DNA of 12,259 bases from Opitutaceae bacterium (GTDB lineage Bacteria; Verrucomicrobiota; Verrucomicrobiae; Opitutales; Opitutaceae), in NCBI GenBank assembly GCA_031266495.1, contig JAISAX010000281.1, positions 1-12,259 on the forward strand, given 5' to 3'. Position numbers and translations under genes: made by a program. Every line of letters starts with the position of its first letter. The first letter of the stretch is position 1. Below, piece by piece: positions 1-5,652 of this stretch. Under the pieces are notes generated by a model. That model was not told the origin of the DNA and searched no databases. It was given only the letters and a program-made list of their open reading frames with translations.

Positions 1-15
1 CATCGCCCGGCGCTC

Positions 16-57
16 GGGGCGTGGGGCTTGCAACCACGCCCCTGGGCCTGAAAGGCC
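16..57. repeat. two short hairpins upstream of glgA
   Basis: A perfect 9-bp inverted repeat (GGGGCGTGG at 16-24, CCACGCCCC at 34-42, 9-nt loop) is followed by a second one, GGCCT at 45-49 pairing with AGGCC at 53-57. No T-run follows, so a classical intrinsic terminator is not supported. It could be the 3' end structure of an upstream gene or part of the glgA leader. I see no start codon or complete gene in 1-106. Confidence 0.45.
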
Positions 58-106
58 GCCGCTCCACCGCAGGCGCTTCTTCGCCACCTTCATCGCGTTT
101 TATGGG

Positions 107-1618
107 TTGGCCGGGGCGCAAAGATCGTGTTCTCTCCCCGGCGTGTCCTCCCTCAGAATACTCTTTGTCTCCCCGGAAGTAGAGCCGTTCGTGAAGGTTG
201 GCGGTCTCGCCGATATGGCGGGTTCGCTCCCCAAGGCGCTGGCGGCGCTGGGGCATGATGTGCGTATCGTCTGCCCGGCCTACGGCTGCGTGAAGATCGG
301 CGCCAACTGGCGGGCGCGCCAGGACCCGCTCGGCGTGGACGTGGGGGCGGCGGCCGAGTGGGCGCGCACCTGGGAAACGACGCTGCCGGGCGCCACCGTG
401 CCGGTGCCGGTTTATTTTCTCGAACACCAGCGCTTTTTCGGGCGGCCGGAAGTTTACACCGGCCCGTGGGGCGCGCATGAGGACAATGACCTGCGCTTCA
501 CCTTCTTCTCGCGCGCGGCGCTCACGCTCTGCCTGCAACTCGGCTGGATTCCCGACGTGATCCATGGCCACGACTGGACCACGGGGTTCGTGCCGGTTTA
601 CCTGAACACGCTCTACCGCGACACGCCGCTCGGGCGGACGGCGTCGATGTTCACGATCCACAATCTGGAACACCAGGGGTTGTTCGGGCGGAGGGCGTTC
701 GACTACTCGCGGTTGCCCGCCGCCGAATTTCGCGCCGACAGCGTGGAGGCATTCGGCGGGGTCAACATGATGAAGGCGGGCCTCTACCACGCCACGAAGC
801 TCACGACGGTGAGTCCGACCTACGCGCACGAGATCCGCACGCCGGAGGGCGGTTGCGGGCTGCATGACGTGCTGGCGTTTCGCGGCGCGGACCTGATGGG
901 CATCCTCAACGGCATCGACACGTCCTCCTGGAGTCCGGAGATCGATATGAGCCTGCCGGCGACATACAGCGCGGCCAATCTCACCGGGAAGGCCGTGTGC
1001 AAGGCGGCGCTCCAGCGCGAGCTCGGCCTGAAAGTCGATCCGCATGTGGCGGTGTTCGGCATCGTATCGCGGTTCGCAAGACAGAAGGGGCTTGATCTCG
1101 TGGCCGAGGCGTTGCCCCGCATCGTGCGCCGCATGCATGTGCAGTTCGTCATCCTCGGGGCGGGCGATCCCGGGCTCGAATACATGTTTCGCGGCATGGG
1201 AGACGAGTTCCGCAGGCAGGTCGGCACGTACATCGGTTACAGCCCCGGCCTGGCGCGCCTTGTGCAGGCGGGCAGCGATTTTTTTGTGATGCCGAGCCGG
1301 ACCGAACCGTGCGGGCTCACGCAACTCTACGCGATGCGCTACGGCACGCCGCCGGTCGTGCGCGCCACCGGCGGCCTGATCGACACGGTGGAGCAATACG
1401 ACGAGGAGACCGGCGAGGGCACCGGTTTTCTCTTCAACGACGCCAGCCCCGTCGCGCTTTACAACACGATCGGCTGGGCGTGTTCGACGTATTACGACCG
1501 CCCGCACCACGTGCGCCAGATCCGGCGCGCCGGCATGGCGAAGGATTTTTCGTGGCGCCGCAGCGCCGAGCTTTACGTGGACGCCTGTCACTGGGCGATC
1601 GCAGCCCGACGCAAGTGA
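107..1618 (+). CDS. glgA: glycogen synthase (ADP-glucose type, GT5)
   Basis: Transfers glucose from ADP-glucose to the non-reducing end of an alpha-1,4-glucan in cytoplasmic glycogen synthesis. The 503-residue length fits bacterial GlgA. Visible landmarks are the N-terminal substrate loop KVGGLAD (residues 30-36; usual form KTGGLGD), HGHDW near 155, TIHNLEHQG near 185, NGIDTSSW, SRFARQKGLDL of the GT-B C-terminal domain, and the signature PSRTEPCGLTQLYAMRYGT followed by ATGGLIDTV. The listed start is TTG at 107. GTG at 143 gives MSSLRILFVSPEV, closer to the usual GlgA N-terminus (MKILFVSSEV), and I slightly prefer it (491 aa). Neither start has a clear Shine-Dalgarno sequence. The frame is open to the window edge without another start. 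No other glycogen gene is in view, so its operon partners, if any, lie upstream. The Thr to Val change in the KTGGL loop is a tolerated variant in many GlgA proteins. Confidence 0.96.
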   Translation: MAGAQRSCSLPGVSSLRILFVSPEVEPFVKVGGLADMAGSLPKALAALGHDVRIVCPAYGCVKIGANWRARQDPLGVDVGAAAEWARTWETTLPGATVPVPVYFLEHQRFFGRPEVYTGPWGAHEDNDLRFTFFSRAALTLCLQLGWIPDVIHGHDWTTGFVPVYLNTLYRDTPLGRTASMFTIHNLEHQGLFGRRAFDYSRLPAAEFRADSVEAFGGVNMMKAGLYHATKLTTVSPTYAHEIRTPEGGCGLHDVLAFRGADLMGILNGIDTSSWSPEIDMSLPATYSAANLTGKAVCKAALQRELGLKVDPHVAVFGIVSRFARQKGLDLVAEALPRIVRRMHVQFVILGAGDPGLEYMFRGMGDEFRRQVGTYIGYSPGLARLVQAGSDFFVMPSRTEPCGLTQLYAMRYGTPPVVRATGGLIDTVEQYDEETGEGTGFLFNDASPVALYNTIGWACSTYYDRPHHVRQIRRAGMAKDFSWRRSAELYVDACHWAIAARRK

Positions 1619-1657
1619 GACGGATGTTCCGGATGTAACGAAAACACGGATGCCACC

Positions 1658-1672
1658 CCCGCCTTTGGCGGG
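1658..1672. repeat. CCCGCC-TTT-GGCGGG hairpin after glgA
   Basis: A 6-bp perfect stem with a 3-nt loop, 40 bp after the glgA stop. It could act as a 3' stabilising or weak termination structure for glgA, but it is followed by AAATCAGG rather than a T-run, so a terminator call is weak. Confidence 0.4.
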
Positions 1673-1673
1673 A

Positions 1674-1700
1674 AATCAGGAATCAGGAACTGATGTTACG
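1674..1700 (+). repeat. heptamer repeat plus GAACTGATGTTACG, copy 1
   Basis: Two perfect tandem copies of AATCAGG (1674-1687) run into GAACTGATGTTACG (1687-1700). The same 14-mer occurs in exact reverse complement at 4489-4502, where it is again joined to a 7-bp tandem repeat. The shared arrangement of heptamers plus 14-mer suggests one dispersed repeat family present in two opposed copies flanking 1.7-4.5 kb. Its function is unknown. Confidence 0.7.
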
Positions 1701-1704
1701 CCCG

Positions 1705-1739
1705 CCGGAGGCAGGGACTTCACTTGCGAAGCCCTCCGG
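1705..1739. repeat. REP-like imperfect palindrome 1
   Basis: CCGGA (1705-1709) pairs with TCCGG (1735-1739). Inside, GGG (1714-1716) pairs with CCC (1732-1734) and CTTC (1718-1721) with GAAG (1728-1731), with a bulged A. ACTTCACTTG (1717-1726) recurs in exact reverse complement at 1830-1839. Its core CTTGCGAAG resembles the second palindrome at 1780-1799. Confidence 0.6.
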
Positions 1740-1779
1740 GACCTGACTGGTGAGATACGTCAATTCGTCCGCTTGGCGC

Positions 1780-1799
1780 GGGCTTCGCAAGCGAAGCCC
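1780..1799. repeat. REP-like palindrome 2, GGGCTTCGC-AA-GCGAAGCCC
   Basis: A 9-bp perfect inverted repeat with a 2-bp centre. It shares the GCGAAGCCC arm with the palindrome at 1705-1739, suggesting both are members of an extragenic palindromic repeat family. No associated transposase is in the window. Confidence 0.65.
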
Positions 1800-1867
1800 C
1801 TACGGGCGATCCTGCGTAACCCCGGGTTTCAAGTGAAGTTACGTGCGAAGGAGCGGCAAGGCGGCGG

Positions 1868-1905
1868 AAAAAAATACGTGAAAATACGTTAAAACACGTA
1901 AAAAA
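1868..1905. repeat. helically phased A-tracts (predicted curved DNA)
   Basis: The units AAAATACGTG, AAAATACGTT, AAAACACGTA and AAAAACGCTT follow each other from 1871 to 1910, forming a degenerate 10-bp tandem repeat. The A-tracts at 1868-1874, 1881-1884, 1891-1894 and 1900-1905 are centred roughly 10 to 11 bp apart, close to the helical repeat. Such phasing is known to produce intrinsic bends. The ACGT cores are also palindromic. The role could be promoter architecture or nucleoid-protein binding, but neither is shown. Confidence 0.65.
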
Positions 1906-2082
1906 CGCTTGCCTTCAGGCAACCGCCCACCAGCTTCGCCGCCTTGTTTTCTCCCGTTTGTATCACCACAAGCCACATGTTCAACACACGCGCAACCACC
2001 ACTATCATCACTACCGATGAAGCACTTGCGCGTGGTGCGCCGACGAAAAAACTTACGCAAGTCGCTGTAACCTTGCGATTTA

Positions 2083-2105
2083 CCCCCCCCCCCCCCCCTC
2101 CCCCC
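2083..2105. repeat. poly-C tract C16-T-C6
   Basis: Sixteen consecutive C (2083-2098), one T, then six C (2100-2105), about 390 bp upstream of the next gene. A tract this long is prone to slipped-strand length change. A possible -10-like TAATAT lies just after it at 2117-2122, but no matching -35 is at a sensible distance, so I do not call a promoter. Confidence 0.85.
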
Positions 2106-2297
2106 ATTTAGCAAGCTAATATTTGTCTGTACAGGACATGCACAGGCAACGGATGACCCCGCGCCAGCCTGTGCGCCCTGTGGCGGATTGACGGCACCCA
2201 TCGGCCAGCCCGCCGGGAACATCAGGCAAGTCCGCCAGCCGCATCGCCAGCACCATTGCAGCCACCACCGCGGCTCGCGGCACCACCTCCAGGGCAT

Positions 2298-2418
2298 CCG
2301 TAACCGGCTCCCGACCCTCCGTAATCAATTACGGACGCTCCGTAATCAGTTACGGACCTTCCGTAATCAATTACGGGCCTTCCGTAACCAGTTACGGGAT
2401 CTCCGTAACCAGTTACGG
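2298..2418. repeat. 21-bp-periodic array of 16-bp palindromes
   Basis: Five copies of CCGTAAYCARTTACGG start at 2319, 2340, 2361, 2382 and 2403, exactly 21 bp apart, separated by 5-bp spacers (ACGCT, ACCTT, GCCTT, GATCT). A sixth, decayed unit at 2298 keeps the left half CCGTAACC and the same phase. Each unit is a dyad with 7-bp arms around an invariant CA centre. The seventh arm position varies as T/A, T/G, T/A, C/G, C/G, so the symmetry is kept while the sequence changes. A period of 21 bp is two helical turns, so all dyads face one side of the DNA. It reads like stacked operator or iteron sites, or a chain of short RNA hairpins. The array ends 75 bp before the ATG at 2494. Confidence 0.9.
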
Positions 2419-2440
2419 AAGCCCGGGAGAAGCCCGCACC

Positions 2441-2461
2441 TTTTCCGGAAAATGATCCGGA
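2441..2461. repeat. TTTTCCGGAAAA palindrome and second TCCGGA
   Basis: A perfect 12-bp palindrome (2441-2452) is followed 6 bp later by another TCCGGA (2456-2461), itself palindromic. It lies between the 21-bp array and the ATG at 2494, in the likely leader of that gene. It could be a regulatory site, but no promoter is evident. Confidence 0.4.
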
Positions 2462-2493
2462 CATGACAGCAACCAACAAAACAGCAAAGAGAT

Positions 2494-3165
2494 ATGAGCA
2501 ATACAAACTATATTCCCCGTCCCGACGACAAGTTTGACATCTGGCAAAAGAAACTCGTCAGCGATTTCACCGAAAACTTTGCCCGGTACGGCATATCGCA
2601 AGCCGCGCTCACCGCGCTCGAAACCATCCAGACCCGATGGGGCGCAGCCTGGAACGTGGCCCAACACCCCGAAACCCGGAGCCAGGTGGACGTCGAAGCC
2701 AAGAACCGCAACCGCAAAGAGTATGAAAAAGCCCTGCGCGAGATGATCAGCGAACACATCACGTACAACCGCACCGGAGTCACCGACGACGACCGCGTCC
2801 GCATGGGCCTGCCCGTACACAAGACCACGCACACCCCCGTGCCCGTGCCCACCGCCCCCCCGGCCACGACCTGGACACCCACATCATCCGCCAACTCACC
2901 ATCTGGTTCTTTGTCCTTGGCGGCAAACGCGGCAGTGCCAAACCCTTCGGCGTACACGGAGTCGAGATACTCTGGGCCATCCTCGACGCCCCCCCCGGGC
3001 AAGCTGAGCGACCTCACCCACTCCAGCTTTGATACAAACAGCCCTCTCACCCTCCTCTTCGACGAAGACCAGCGAGGCAAAACCCTCTACTATTGCCTGC
3101 GCTGGGAAAACACCCGCGGTGAAAAAGGCCCCGCCAGCGAAATCTTCTCCGCCATCATCCCCTGA
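2494..3165 (+). CDS. small YIPRPD-type hypothetical protein, internally frameshifted
   Basis: 223 residues with no function known to me. The N-terminus (NYIPRPDDKFDIWQ, then a helical stretch to about residue 95) and the C-terminus (GKTLYYCLRWENTRGEKGP, fibronectin-like in look) match a hypothetical family I recall from Verrucomicrobiota and Bacteroidota. Residues about 124-167 are Ser/Thr/Pro/Ala-rich and do not look like that family. The other frame across 2862-2988 is open and reads IRQLTIWFF ... AKPFGVHGVEILWAILDA, which does. C7 at 2855-2861 and C8 at 2989-2996 sit exactly at the two joins: C8 followed by C7 would keep the family frame throughout. So this copy seems to carry two compensating single-base shifts, either real or sequencing errors. 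There is no signal peptide. ATG at 2494 is preceded only by AAAGAGAT. It lies 47 bp upstream of, and on the same strand as, the SUMF1-fold gene, so co-transcription is possible. Confidence 0.8.
   Translation: MSNTNYIPRPDDKFDIWQKKLVSDFTENFARYGISQAALTALETIQTRWGAAWNVAQHPETRSQVDVEAKNRNRKEYEKALREMISEHITYNRTGVTDDDRVRMGLPVHKTTHTPVPVPTAPPATTWTPTSSANSPSGSLSLAANAAVPNPSAYTESRYSGPSSTPPPGKLSDLTHSSFDTNSPLTLLFDEDQRGKTLYYCLRWENTRGEKGPASEIFSAIIP
2855..2861. repeat. C7 tract at first frame break
   Basis: Seven C inside the gene at 2494-3165. One added C would move reading into the frame that carries the family-like sequence across 2862-2988. Confidence 0.7.
2989..2996. repeat. C8 tract at second frame break
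   Basis: Eight C inside the same gene. Removing one C would return the family-like frame to the annotated frame that encodes the conserved C-terminus. It acts as the compensating partner of the C7 tract 130 bp upstream. Confidence 0.7.
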
Positions 3166-3212
3166 GCGCTCCACCCGTTAAAAACCGCACGACAACCAGA
3201 AAAAGACACGCC

Positions 3213-4340
3213 ATGACAGTCTCCCTATCATATAAAAACACTATAAACGAGTGTCCGCGTCTGCGGACACTGCTGGCGTTCCCGGTAGCGGGAATGCTGA
3301 CCATGCTGGGAACAGCGACGGCCTTTGGCATATCAATCGACACCGTCACGATAGGCGGTCCCGGTAACGCCGGAGACTTCAGCGTCAACATGCAATATGA
3401 CGGAGGGACGACCGGCTACGGGTCGGTGCCCTACACGTACGAGATAGGGAAGACGGAGGTAACGAGCGGTCAGTATGCGGAGTTTTTGAACGCGGTGGCG
3501 AAGACCGCGGACCCTTATGGACTCTATAACGAGGGTATGGACAAGAACAATGACTCGCTTGGATGCGGCATTACGCGCAGCGACTCAGAGGGAGTTTATA
3601 CCTACACGGCGACGGAGACGTTGAAGCCAGTGAACTTTGTAAGCATTTACGATGCGATGAGGTTTACGAACTGGCTGACGAACGGGGCCATCGACGGAGC
3701 GGACACGGAGACGGGAGTGTACACACTGAGCGGAGGGAGTGCTCCACCGTCAAATCTGACGGTGGAGCGCAACCTTGAGGAGAACGGCGCGACGCTGACG
3801 GGGACGGGTTCGCTGGCAGGCGTCAGCGGGACGGTATGGGCGCTACCGAGCGAGAACGAGTGGTACAAGGCCGCGTATTACAGCGTGGCCAACAGTAGCT
3901 ATTCGTTGTATGCGAACGGAAGCAGCATCATCACCGGAGCGGAAGCGAACTACTATGACTACAAGGGCGGCCCGTATGAGCCGGAGGATGTAGGTGGTTA
4001 CGACCCGGAGCAGAACGGGACGAACGACATGATGGGAAGCTTATGGGAATGGAACGATTCATTGATTATGAACTGGGACGGTTCTGATATTAATGCCCGT
4101 GGGTTGCGTGGCGGCGCGTTCAACTACGCGGACGCCCGGCTTGCGTCCTCGGGCCGCAACTCCAGCAGTGGCGACGTCGAGAACTCCCACATCGGATTTC
4201 GCGTAGTGGCGTTGAGCAGCCTTGCGGCGATACCGGAAGCGGCGACGAGTAGCCTGACGGCAGGATTCTTGATGATGATGTTGGTGTTCTGGAAGCGAAG
4301 AGGACGCCGCCCCGCACGCCAGTCCGGTTACCCCCGGTAG
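3213..4340 (+). CDS. secreted SUMF1/FGE-fold protein with PEP-CTERM-like tail
   Basis: 375 residues. A basic N-terminus and hydrophobic segment (19-38) look like a signal peptide. The middle matches the formylglycine-generating-enzyme (SUMF1) fold: YEIGKTEVTSGQYAEFL (76-92), PVNFVSIYDAMRFTNWL (139-155), WALPSENEWYKAAYY (209-223), GSLWEWNDS (275-283) and RGLRGGAFN ... HIGFRVV (296-332). The cysteines used by catalytic FGE near the RGG motif are absent (only C14 and C118 exist), so sulfatase activation is unlikely. A binding or structural surface role is my inference. The end (PEA at 341-343, hydrophobic 347-360, then KRRGRR) is a PEP-CTERM-like sorting signal with PEA instead of PEP, suggesting export and exosortase-type processing. 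The C-terminal third is visibly more GC-rich than the rest, which may mean recombination between paralogues. ATG at 3213 has no strong Shine-Dalgarno sequence. Confidence 0.9.
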   Translation: MTVSLSYKNTINECPRLRTLLAFPVAGMLTMLGTATAFGISIDTVTIGGPGNAGDFSVNMQYDGGTTGYGSVPYTYEIGKTEVTSGQYAEFLNAVAKTADPYGLYNEGMDKNNDSLGCGITRSDSEGVYTYTATETLKPVNFVSIYDAMRFTNWLTNGAIDGADTETGVYTLSGGSAPPSNLTVERNLEENGATLTGTGSLAGVSGTVWALPSENEWYKAAYYSVANSSYSLYANGSSIITGAEANYYDYKGGPYEPEDVGGYDPEQNGTNDMMGSLWEWNDSLIMNWDGSDINARGLRGGAFNYADARLASSGRNSSSGDVENSHIGFRVVALSSLAAIPEAATSSLTAGFLMMMLVFWKRRGRRPARQSGYPR

Positions 4341-4348
4341 AGAGCCAA

Positions 4349-4374
4349 GGCACCGTTTATTTCCTTACGGTGCC
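4349..4374 (+). terminator. GGCACCGT/ACGGTGCC stem-loop after the SUMF1-fold gene
   Basis: An 8-bp perfect stem (4349-4356 with 4367-4374) and 10-nt loop start 8 bp after the stop codon. No T-run follows directly. The nearest is TTTTT at 4396-4400, after a further GC-rich stretch. Position favours a 3' end structure, but efficient intrinsic termination is uncertain. Confidence 0.5.
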
Positions 4375-4428
4375 CAACCGGAGCCGTGGAGCGGGTTTTT
4401 ATTGACTGAGCGGAAGTCCACGTGGAGT

Positions 4429-4439
4429 CCCCCCCCCCC
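4429..4439. repeat. poly-C tract C11
   Basis: Eleven consecutive C in the intergenic region upstream of the LacI-type gene, directly before the strong hairpin at 4442-4474. It is a candidate slippage site that would change spacing rather than a reading frame. Confidence 0.8.
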
Positions 4440-4441
4440 GT

Positions 4442-4474
4442 GGGGGCGCACTTTTACTGTTTTGTGCGCGCCCC
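4442..4474. other. strong GC-rich hairpin upstream of the regulator
   Basis: GGGGGCGCAC (4442-4451) pairs with GTGCGCGCCCC (4464-4474): ten base pairs with a single bulged G at 4470 and a 12-nt loop. It may be a terminator for the upstream gene pair or a leader element. It overlaps the weak promoter candidate listed next. Confidence 0.55.
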
Positions 4475-4480
4475 TATGTT
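4453..4480 (+). promoter_or_regulatory. weak sigma70-like promoter candidate for the LacI-type gene
   Basis: TTTACT (4453-4458), a 16-bp spacer and TATGTT (4475-4480) lie about 75 bp upstream of the ATG at 4554. The match is only moderate, and the two boxes lie in the loop and flank of a strong hairpin. It is offered as the best candidate in the gap. Confidence 0.25.
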
Positions 4481-4488
4481 GTCTTTCG

Positions 4489-4541
4489 CGTAACATCAGT
4501 TCTTATTTCTTACTTCCTACTTCTTAATTCTTAATTCTTCC
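4489..4541 (-). repeat. heptamer repeat plus GAACTGATGTTACG, copy 2 (inverted)
   Basis: CGTAACATCAGTTC (4489-4502) is the exact reverse complement of 1687-1700. It overlaps six tandem 7-bp units TTCTTAT, TTCTTAC, TTCCTAC, TTCTTAA, TTCTTAA and TTCTTCC from 4500 to 4541. The array ends 12 bp before the LacI-type start codon, so copy-number change would alter the 5' leader of the regulator. Confidence 0.75.
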
Positions 4542-4542
4542 T

Positions 4543-4550
4543 CCCCCCCC
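4543..4550. repeat. C8 tract immediately before the regulator start
   Basis: Eight C end 3 bp before ATG at 4554, occupying the place where a Shine-Dalgarno sequence would be. There is no purine-rich site, so translation probably starts by another route, and tract length could affect it. Confidence 0.75.
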
Positions 4551-4553
4551 GAT

Positions 4554-5636
4554 ATGGCTTCCCCTTCCAACAAGCTCCAGACGATTGCCGATCTGGCAGG
4601 GGTGTCGCGCATGACCGTATCGCGGGTATTGCGGAATCAGCCCAATGTCCGTCCGGAGCTTCGCGAGCGTATCCGTAAAATAGCGACAGAGGTCGGTTAT
4701 CGCCCCAATCCGCTGATTTCGACCCTGATGGCGGATCTGACGCGCCGCCGCGGTCGCGGCCATGCGAAACACTCCTCCGAAGTCATCTCCTTCCTCACCG
4801 CCGATCCCGAAGGTCGCGAGCAATGGCGGTGCTCCGAAACCGTCGCGCTGTTCCATGCCGGCGCCGCCGAGCGGGCGGCGCAGCTCGGTTACCGGCTGGA
4901 ACACTTCTGGGCCAAGGAACCGGGCATGACGCCGGCCCGGCTCTCGAGCGTGCTCTGGTCGCGCGGGATCAACGGCGTGCTGCTGGCCCCGTCATGGATG
5001 TCCTACCAGCACGACTACCCGGAGTTCGACTGGTCGCACTTCGCGGCGGCCTGTCTCGGCTACACGATGTCGCGGCCCGACCTGCACCGCGCCTGCAACA
5101 ACCAGTACCTGACGATGCGCAGCACCCTGCGTCACCTGCGCGAATCCGGTTACCGGCGGATCGGGCTGGCGCTGAGCCGGTCGGACGACAACCGCGTGCT
5201 CAACCACTGGCAGGCCGCGTATCTTGCCGATCAGGCCATGCACGATGCGCCGGAGACCCGTGTGCCGGTTTTCCTGAGCGACGAGGTCATGGAGATGCCT
5301 GTCAACCGAAGCCCGTTTCAGGACTGGGTACGGCGGCATGCTCCGGACGTCGTCGTGTCAGTGCACCACGGTTTCCTGCGCGACTGGATGGAGGAAGCGG
5401 GCCTGCGTGTGCCGGAGGACATCGGCTACGCGGACCTCGACCTGTCGGGCGACATGTTCGGCCGCGTCGCCGGCATGGACCAGAACAGCCGTTTCGTCGG
5501 CGCGGCGGCGATCGACCTGATCGTGGGCCAACACCACCGCAACGAGCGTGGCATCCCGGCGATGCCCACCATCACCTCCGTCAACGGAAGCTGGTGCGAC
5601 GGGAAAACGGTGTGCAAACGAGTCGCTGAAAATTGA
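4554..5636 (+). CDS. LacI-family transcriptional regulator
   Basis: 360 residues, normal for the family. The N-terminal DNA-binding part is clear: LQTIADLAGVSRMTVSRVL (8-26) is the helix-turn-helix, and VRPELRERIRKIATEVGYRPN continues to the hinge near residue 52. The remainder is a periplasmic-binding-protein-like effector domain (GAAERAAQLGYRLEHF, GINGVLLAP, LRESGYRRIGLALS, VVVSVHHGF, RVPEDIGYADLDL), as in sugar-responsive members. The tail NSRFVGAAAIDLIVGQ is also typical. The listed ATG gives the helix-turn-helix at the expected place. It is convergent with, and 16 bp from, the end of the minus-strand carbohydrate genes, making them its most likely target by position. I found no confident LacI-type operator in the window, and the effector is unknown. 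Its leader contains a 7-bp tandem repeat and a C8 tract instead of a ribosome binding site. Confidence 0.94.
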   Translation: MASPSNKLQTIADLAGVSRMTVSRVLRNQPNVRPELRERIRKIATEVGYRPNPLISTLMADLTRRRGRGHAKHSSEVISFLTADPEGREQWRCSETVALFHAGAAERAAQLGYRLEHFWAKEPGMTPARLSSVLWSRGINGVLLAPSWMSYQHDYPEFDWSHFAAACLGYTMSRPDLHRACNNQYLTMRSTLRHLRESGYRRIGLALSRSDDNRVLNHWQAAYLADQAMHDAPETRVPVFLSDEVMEMPVNRSPFQDWVRRHAPDVVVSVHHGFLRDWMEEAGLRVPEDIGYADLDLSGDMFGRVAGMDQNSRFVGAAAIDLIVGQHHRNERGIPAMPTITSVNGSWCDGKTVCKRVAEN

Positions 5637-5652
5637 GTGCCGAAAGCGGGTT

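Larger units (their letters stand above)
1619..2493. other. 875-bp non-coding, repeat-rich intergenic region
   Basis: No convincing gene lies between glgA and 2494. Open frames here are short, start with TTG or inside the poly-C tract, and resemble no family I know. The stretch instead holds a CCCGCC/GGCGGG hairpin (1658-1672), a 7-bp repeat plus GAACTGATGTTACG block (1674-1700), REP-like palindromes (1705-1839), phased A-tracts (1868-1905), a TTGCC/GGCAA hairpin (1909-1922), CGCAAG/CTTGCG arms (2056-2077), C16TC6 (2083-2105), the 21-bp palindrome array (2298-2418) and TTTTCCGGAAAA (2441-2452). Each major item is listed separately. Confidence 0.75.

Noticed and set aside
2..106. Frame open upstream of glgA to the window edge
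   Set aside because: No start codon in frame and sequence unlike GlgA N-termini; probably leader or unrelated DNA.
2079..2122. Promoter spanning the C16 tract (TTTACC to TAATAT)
   Set aside because: Spacing of 32 bp is far too long for a sigma70 promoter.
1839..2297. Minus-strand frames around the C16 tract
   Set aside because: They start in or run through the poly-G complement, show no family resemblance, and cross repeats.
2298..2418. CRISPR array
   Set aside because: Spacers are only 5 bp, units are full palindromes, and no cas gene is present.
2188..2466. Plus-strand frame with a heptad LRNQLRT-type repeat (coiled-coil look)
   Set aside because: The repeat is a direct by-product of the 21-bp array (21 is a multiple of 3), the start is TTG with no ribosome site, and the rest is composition-biased. 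Kept only as a remote possibility.
2222..2506. Minus-strand frame with VTGYG/VIDYG repeats and a signal-like start
   Set aside because: Same array read backwards. The start is TTG inside the complement of the 2494 gene, and the hydrophobic start comes from antisense of its leader.
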